The notes beneath the pieces are model-generated. The model worked only from the letters and a program-made list of their open reading frames with translations, searched no databases and had not been told where the DNA came from. Shown here piece after piece: positions 7,231 to 10,741 of a stretch of DNA of 10,741 bases. The translations under genes were made by a program, and so were the position numbers. The DNA is taken from assembly GCA_018241865.1 (NCBI GenBank), contig JAFECY010000272.1, positions 1-10,741 of the forward strand, read 5' to 3'. Position 1 is the first letter of the stretch. Every line of letters starts with the position of its first letter. This stretch comes from Pseudomonadota bacterium. Its GTDB lineage: Bacteria > Pseudomonadota > Gammaproteobacteria > Burkholderiales > Burkholderiaceae_D.

Positions 7231-7695
7231 TCAATCCAGCGGCAGCGAAGTCTTGCTCACGACACGCCGCAACACGAAGCTCGAATGCACCCCGGTTACG
7301 CCTTCGATGCGGGTAATTTTATTCAATAGCAGTTCTTGGTACGCATCCATGTCGCGCACGATCACTTTCAATTGGTAATCGGCATCCTGGCCGGTAATCA
7401 GCAAACACTCCAGCACTTCCGGCAAGGCGCTGACCGTCGCCTCAAAATGCGCGAAGCGCTCCGGCGTGTGGCGGTCCATCGAGATGTGCACCAGCGCCAT
7501 CAGCGTCAGACCCAACACCTTGGCGTCGAGCAGCGCGCGGTAGCCGAGGATGAGGCCGGATTCTTCCAAGGTGCGCAGACGGCGCAGGCAGCTCGACGCC
7601 GACAGGCCGATGCGGTCGGCCAAGTCTTGGTTGCTGATGCGGCCATCCTGTTGCAGGGCTTCCAGCAGGCGGCGGTCGGTGCGGTCGAGTTGCAT
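7231..7695 (-). CDS. Lrp/AsnC family transcriptional regulator, 154 aa
   Basis: This is a typical feast/famine regulator. The N-terminal winged helix-turn-helix spans about residues 3-52 (LDRTDRRLLEALQQDGRIS, then LADRIGLSASSCLRRLRTLE). The C-terminal RAM effector-binding domain spans about 66-148 and contains the family's G-x-x-D-Y motif as GQDADY (102-107), followed by QLKVIV. The end, SKTSLPL, is also typical. Lrp/AsnC proteins form octamers or other dimers-of-dimers and bind amino acids, often regulating their own gene and amino acid metabolism. It diverges from leuA, and the shared region contains paired palindromic sites, so autoregulation and leucine-linked control are likely but inferred. 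The ATG at 7695-7693 lacks a clear ribosome binding site. Orthology to Lrp itself is not claimed. Confidence 0.93.
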   Translation of the reverse strand: MQLDRTDRRLLEALQQDGRISNQDLADRIGLSASSCLRRLRTLEESGLILGYRALLDAKVLGLTLMALVHISMDRHTPERFAHFEATVSALPEVLECLLITGQDADYQLKVIVRDMDAYQELLLNKITRIEGVTGVHSSFVLRRVVSKTSLPLD

Positions 7696-7751
7696 GATAT
7701 TGAGCGGGTTTTGCAGGTGATTGGCTGATTATGCCTTTATATATCTTGACT

Positions 7752-7768
7752 ATGCAATTTAATTGCAA
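7752..7768. promoter_or_regulatory. Candidate Lrp/AsnC operator, site 1
   Basis: ATGCAA (7752-7757), five bases, then TTGCAA (7763-7768). The core TGCAATT-T-AATTGCA (7753-7767) is a perfect 15-bp palindrome. Size, AT-rich centre and place beside a divergent Lrp/AsnC gene fit a binding site for that regulator. The assignment is inferred. Confidence 0.5.
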
Positions 7769-7789
7769 ACATTCTCTAAAACGCCGCAA

Positions 7790-7819
7790 CTTTGCAAGCA
7801 TATTGCAAAGCTCTTGCGT
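7790..7819. promoter_or_regulatory. Candidate Lrp/AsnC operator, site 2 with extra half-site
   Basis: CTTTGCAA (7790-7797) and TTGCAAAG (7803-7810) form a perfect 8-bp inverted repeat around GCATA. Written as TTGCAA-N5-TTGCAA, it has the same architecture as site 1 and lies 40 bp from it. A third, weaker hexamer, TTGCGT (7814-7819), continues the 11-bp spacing. Confidence 0.5.
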
Positions 7820-7946
7820 TAATCTTTCACTTGTCCGTTATCCACGGTAATGCTCGTCCTGAACAGGATCGAAAACGGCATCCGCGTCCTTCCCACAAGG
7901 AGGGGCGCGGCAATTGTCAGAACAACCCAAATACAGAAAGAAAACC

Positions 7947-9623
7947 ATGCAAGCCTTTGACCACCGCAAATACCGCCCCGCCCCACCCGTCGCCATGCAC
8001 AGCCGCCAATGGCCGTCGCGCACCATCACCCGTGCGCCGCGCTGGGCCAGCGTCGATCTGCGCGATGGCAATCAGGCCTTGCTGGAACCGATGAATGTCG
8101 GCCAGAAAAAACGTCTGTGGGCTTTGCTGGTCAAACTCGGCTTCAAGGAAATCGAAGTCGGTTTCCCTTCCGCTTCCCAGCCCGACTACGATTTCGTGCG
8201 CTGGCTGATCGAAGACAAACAAATTCCCGATGATGTGACCGTGCAGGTGCTGGTGCAGGCACGCGAGGATTTGATTACGCGCACCTTCGATGCCTTGCGC
8301 GGTGCCAAACGCGCCAATGTGCACGTCTATAACTCGACCTCCACCGTGCAGCGCGAGCGCGTGTTCGGCCTCGACCGCGCCGGCATCATCGCCATCGCGA
8401 AAAATGGCGCAGAACTGGTTCAGCGCGAAGCCGCCAAGCGGCCGGATACCGAATGGGTGTTCCAGTATTCGCCGGAAAGTTTTTCCAACACCGAGATGGA
8501 TTTCGCCGTCGAGGTCTGCGAAGCGGTGATGGATGTCTGGCAGCCGAGCGCCGCCAAGCCCTGCATCATCAACCTGCCCTCCACGGTCGAGAGCGCGACC
8601 CCGAACGTGTTCGCCGACCAGATCGAATACTTTTGTACCCACATCAGCCGCCGCGATGCGGTGATCGTTTCGGTACACACCCACAATGACCGCGGTTGCG
8701 CCGTGGCCGCCGCCGAACTGGCCGTGCTGGCCGGTGCCGACCGCGTCGAAGGCACCCTGCTCGGCAATGGCGAGCGCACCGGCAACATGGACATCACCAC
8801 TATGGCGATGAACCTGTACAGCCAAGGCGTCGAACCCGGACTCGACTTGTCCAACCCGGACGAAATCATTCAGGTCTGCGTGGCGTGCACCGGCATCGCC
8901 CTGCATCCGCGTCATCCTTGGTTCGGCGAACTGGTCTATACCGCCTTCTCCGGCAGCCATCAAGATGCGATCCGCAAATGCCTGCACCAGCAGCAGCCGG
9001 ACGAGCCGTGGCAAGTCGCCTACCTGCCGATCGACCCGAAAGACCTCGGCCGCGATTACCAAGCGGTGATCCGCGTCAACAGTCAAAGCGGCAAAGGCGG
9101 CGTCGCCTTCGTGCTCGAACGCGACTACGGTCTGGTGCTACCGCGCTGGATGCAAGTCGAGCTGGCGCAAGTGGTGCAGAAAGCCAGCGAACAAAGAAGC
9201 GGCGAGATCGACGGCGCCAGCATTCATGCTTTATTTCTGCAGCATTTCGTCACCGAGCATCAAGCGATGGCCATGACCGACTACCGGCTCGACCGCAAGG
9301 GCAGCCACGACAGCATCGCCGCCACCATCAGCGACCAAGGCAAATCACAAGCCTTGCACGGCGAAGGGGAAGGCGCATTGTCCGCCTTCGTCGATGGCTT
9401 GATGCGCTACAGCGGCCGCAAAATCAACGTGGTCGATTACAGCGAACACGCCATCGGTGCCGGCACCGATGCCGAAGCAGCGGCGTATGTGCAATTGAAT
9501 ATCGACGGCCAGCGTTTCTCCGGCGCGGCATTCGATCACGATACCGTCAGCGCCTCGCTGAAGGCCGTGCTGTCGGCTTTGAACAAGGCGGTGGCGGTGA
9601 ATCCGGTGACGAAGGCGGCTTGA
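7947..9623 (+). CDS. leuA: 2-isopropylmalate synthase, long form (LeuA type 2), 558 aa
   Basis: It catalyses condensation of acetyl-CoA with 2-oxoisovalerate to 2-isopropylmalate, the committed step of leucine synthesis. The N-terminal TIM barrel carries LRDGNQ (38-43, metal ligand D40), GFKEIEVGFP (65-74), the metal-binding HTHND (244-248) and GNGERTGN (273-280). The C-terminal part, from about 430, is the LeuA allosteric dimer domain where leucine feedback acts. Length fits the yeast/actinobacterial-type long LeuA rather than the ~520-aa E. coli form. No leuB, leuC or leuD is next to it. Two starts compete: ATG 7947, with only AGAAAG before it, and an in-frame TTG at 7914, 10 nt after a strong AAGGAGG, which would add 11 residues. 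ATG is chosen because the protein then begins MQAFDHRKYRP, a typical N-terminus for this type. Confidence 0.96.
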   Translation: MQAFDHRKYRPAPPVAMHSRQWPSRTITRAPRWASVDLRDGNQALLEPMNVGQKKRLWALLVKLGFKEIEVGFPSASQPDYDFVRWLIEDKQIPDDVTVQVLVQAREDLITRTFDALRGAKRANVHVYNSTSTVQRERVFGLDRAGIIAIAKNGAELVQREAAKRPDTEWVFQYSPESFSNTEMDFAVEVCEAVMDVWQPSAAKPCIINLPSTVESATPNVFADQIEYFCTHISRRDAVIVSVHTHNDRGCAVAAAELAVLAGADRVEGTLLGNGERTGNMDITTMAMNLYSQGVEPGLDLSNPDEIIQVCVACTGIALHPRHPWFGELVYTAFSGSHQDAIRKCLHQQQPDEPWQVAYLPIDPKDLGRDYQAVIRVNSQSGKGGVAFVLERDYGLVLPRWMQVELAQVVQKASEQRSGEIDGASIHALFLQHFVTEHQAMAMTDYRLDRKGSHDSIAATISDQGKSQALHGEGEGALSAFVDGLMRYSGRKINVVDYSEHAIGAGTDAEAAAYVQLNIDGQRFSGAAFDHDTVSASLKAVLSALNKAVAVNPVTKAA

Positions 9624-9636
9624 GGTTTGTCGTTTG

Positions 9637-9667
9637 GCTCTATCTAACGAGTGGTGTCAGATAGAGC
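9637..9667 (+). terminator. Hairpin after leuA, possible terminator
   Basis: GCTCTATCT (9637-9645) and AGATAGAGC (9659-9667) form a perfect 9-bp inverted repeat with a 13-nt loop, 13 bp after the leuA stop. Only a mixed pyrimidine-rich stretch (GACTTCTTCC) follows, so intrinsic termination would be imperfect. It also marks the last part of the native-looking sequence before composition changes. Confidence 0.4.
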
Positions 9668-9902
9668 GACTTCTTCCGGTCCGAAATGATATTTCGTAGT
9701 TAAAATGACTCAGCGGCAGCCGCCAGAATGGGGCTGTCATATCCGTGCCTCGCAAGGCCGTCACATCGGCTAAAGTTGTATACGACATGAAGTTAGCGGA
9801 GTGACGGTAACGAACAACTTGCTGACATTTATACTGTCTTTGAACGTACTCCAGCGCGGTTAAAAATCCTGGGCGACTCATTTCAAATGATAGACTGAGA
9901 GC
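9668..9902. other. Unassigned junction segment between leuA and the ATPase gene
   Basis: No gene is called in these 235 bases. GC content falls relative to leuA, and TATACT (9830-9835) and TTGAAC (9840-9845) with TAAAAA (9861-9866) are loose promoter-like elements facing the ATPase. A minus-strand open frame crosses the segment and ends at 9657; an internal ATG at 9881-9879 would give about 74 residues, but it lacks a ribosome binding site and a recognisable family. No integrase, transposase or direct repeat marking an attachment site was found. Confidence 0.4.
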
Positions 9903-10741
9903 ATGGCAAGGATTAACCTTAGAAAATTCATTGCAGAACACTACAAAGGCGGAGTCTCGGCTCGAGATGTGATTCGTGAGGCCCTCACGAATTCCATCCA
10001 TGCTGGAGGGAAGTTCATTTCCGTTGACCTGCATTTCTCAGAGAGACAACACGAGTTATCCCCCGGCAGTGAAGAGAGAAGAGTTCTTGAACAAATAACC
10101 ATCTCTGATGATGGTGAAGGCTTCACTACTGAGAATCTGAATTTTTTTGATGAGATTTGCACCAGTCACAAGGACAGCATTGGTGGTAAAGGTGTTGGGC
10201 GCTTGGCGTTCCTGAAATATGCCAACAAAGTTGAAATCAGAAGTCAGCTTTCATCCGAATTGGTCGAGTTTGTTTACACCCCCGAATTCAAGCCAGAAGA
10301 AGTTAAGAAATTACCAAAATCGGGGGTCTTGAACACTTCCATCACGCTGAAGGACTTGAAGGAAAAAATCAATACTCAGGTCGCCAAATTGGTTAGCTCA
10401 ATCTGCGATGATTTGCGTCTCCTGCTTTTTTTGAAGCACCAATCAGGGCACAGTATCACCCTGAAATTCACCCATAACTCTAGACAGCCGTTTGATGATG
10501 TCCATGTGTTCTCAGGTGAAAACATCAAGGCGGAATTGACGCGAGAATTTGAATTTCAAGGCGAAAAGTTCAAGTGCTACCTCTTCCGAGAGGAGTCTCC
10601 CAAAAAGGGCATTGTTGCGATGCTCTGTGCCGATGAGCTCTGTATTGAAGAATTTGTCATCAGCAAGAGATTTGGCATCTGTCGCCACCTGATTTTTGTC
10701 ACTTCCGACTACTTCAACAAACGCCCCAATATTGAACGGCC
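9903..10741 (+). CDS. GHKL-fold (HSP90/MutL/MORC-like) ATP-binding protein, N-terminal part (cut by window edge)
   Basis: From ATG 9903 the frame is open to the last base: 279 complete codons with no stop. All ATP-binding boxes of the GHKL superfamily are present: N box REALTNS (E26, N30), G1 box SDDGEGF (D69-x-G71-x-G73) and G2 box GGKGVGR (G95-x-G97-x-G99, with K96). After about residue 120 comes a beta-rich stretch fitting the second, transducer-like domain, unassigned. No histidine-kinase dimerisation segment precedes the ATPase, which sits at the very N-terminus as in HSP90, MutL and prokaryotic MORC-like ATPases, so a sensor kinase is less likely. Such MORC-like proteins are often found in restriction and defence loci; that role is inferred. 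DNA here is AT-richer (24 of 60 bases G or C at 10081-10140, against 47 of 60 at 8701-8760) and uses AGA arginine codons, suggesting acquisition. The ribosome binding site is weak (GAGAG directly upstream). Confidence 0.85.
   Translation, partial: MARINLRKFIAEHYKGGVSARDVIREALTNSIHAGGKFISVDLHFSERQHELSPGSEERRVLEQITISDDGEGFTTENLNFFDEICTSHKDSIGGKGVGRLAFLKYANKVEIRSQLSSELVEFVYTPEFKPEEVKKLPKSGVLNTSITLKDLKEKINTQVAKLVSSICDDLRLLLFLKHQSGHSITLKFTHNSRQPFDDVHVFSGENIKAELTREFEFQGEKFKCYLFREESPKKGIVAMLCADELCIEEFVISKRFGICRHLIFVTSDYFNKRPNIER

Larger units (their letters stand above)
7696..7946. promoter_or_regulatory. Divergent control region, Lrp/AsnC gene and leuA
   Basis: This 251-bp gap holds both promoters. 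A plus-strand -35 candidate, TTGACT (7746-7751), immediately precedes operator site 1, but a good -10 is not obvious. On the minus strand, CATAAT (complement of 7728-7733) is a possible -10 for the regulator gene. Two WTGCAA-N5-TTGCAA sites and one further half-site occupy 7752-7819. The segment at about 7850-7880 contains TCCTG-AA-CAGGA and looks like a decayed dispersed intergenic repeat. A strong Shine-Dalgarno, AAGGAGG, is at 7897-7903. Confidence 0.6.

Noticed and set aside
7187..7234. Extended PPK2 N-terminus starting at TTG 7234, overlapping the Lrp/AsnC stop by 4 bp
   Set aside because: No ribosome binding site for the extension, while ATG 7186 has GGGAGAGG just upstream and gives the normal family length.
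7850..7960. Small open frame (36 codons, 11 of them Leu/Ile/Val) overlapping the leuA start, considered as a leucine leader peptide
   Set aside because: No ribosome binding site before ATG 7850, no run of consecutive Leu codons, and no terminator/antiterminator hairpins. The frame also overlaps the leuA start, unlike known leader peptides.
7917..9086. 389-codon minus-strand open frame opposite leuA
   Set aside because: Antisense shadow of GC-rich coding sequence; leuA on the other strand carries all family motifs across the same bases.
8696..9664. 322-codon plus-strand open frame in another frame of leuA
   Set aside because: Extremely Arg-rich low-complexity translation typical of an out-of-frame shadow; it overlaps the conserved LeuA C-terminal half.
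9903..10741. Calling the GHKL protein a sensor histidine kinase
   Set aside because: The ATP-binding domain begins at the very N-terminus with no HisKA-like helices or sensory region before it.
1..10741. CRISPR array, tRNA or rRNA genes, and insertion sequences
   Set aside because: No regularly spaced direct repeats, no cloverleaf with an acceptor stem, no conserved rRNA segments and no transposase motifs were recognised.

Overview
The window is typical GC-rich Burkholderiales-type chromosome. The repertoire suggests Oxalobacteraceae or a close relative: an AsmA-family protein, a Tim44-domain protein, Burkholderiales-style stand-alone receivers, a long-form LeuA beside an Lrp/AsnC regulator, and a class I PPK2. 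This placement is inferred from gene content and composition, not from a marker gene. The last ~0.9 kb differs: it is AT-richer and begins a gene unlike its neighbours.

Layout. (1) 1-414, minus: 5' part of a secreted or membrane-anchored Tim44-like protein, cut by the window edge. (2) 690-4552, plus: a 133-aa stand-alone receiver protein, a 783-aa AsmA-family envelope protein, and a 292-aa protein with a degenerate N-terminal receiver-like half and a C-terminal receiver carrying Glu at the phosphoacceptor position. (3) 4553-7695, minus: in transcription order an Lrp/AsnC regulator, polyphosphate kinase 2, a PlsC-like acyltransferase and an alpha/beta hydrolase. (4) 7947-9623, plus: leuA, divergent from the Lrp/AsnC gene. 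The shared control region holds two sites of identical architecture (WTGCAA-N5-TTGCAA), good candidate operators. (5) 9903 to the end, plus: the N-terminal 279 residues of a GHKL-fold ATPase with clear N, G1 and G2 boxes, in DNA of about 40% GC. It is probably the edge of an acquired segment.

How the genes may work together: the Lrp-like regulator probably controls itself and perhaps leuA, which commits carbon to leucine. Its gene lies 44 bp from ppk2 on the same strand, so the two may be cotranscribed. AsmA and the acyltransferase both concern envelope lipids. Both receiver proteins lack the second acidic residue of the usual DD pair, so their phosphorylation chemistry is likely altered.

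The best candidate for something undescribed is the GHKL ATPase after leuA. Prokaryotic MORC/MutL-like GHKL ATPases often sit in restriction or phage-defence loci, but most of this locus is outside the window, so a defence role is only a hypothesis. No rRNA, tRNA, CRISPR array or intact insertion sequence was seen. No gene-free gap exceeds 300 bases.
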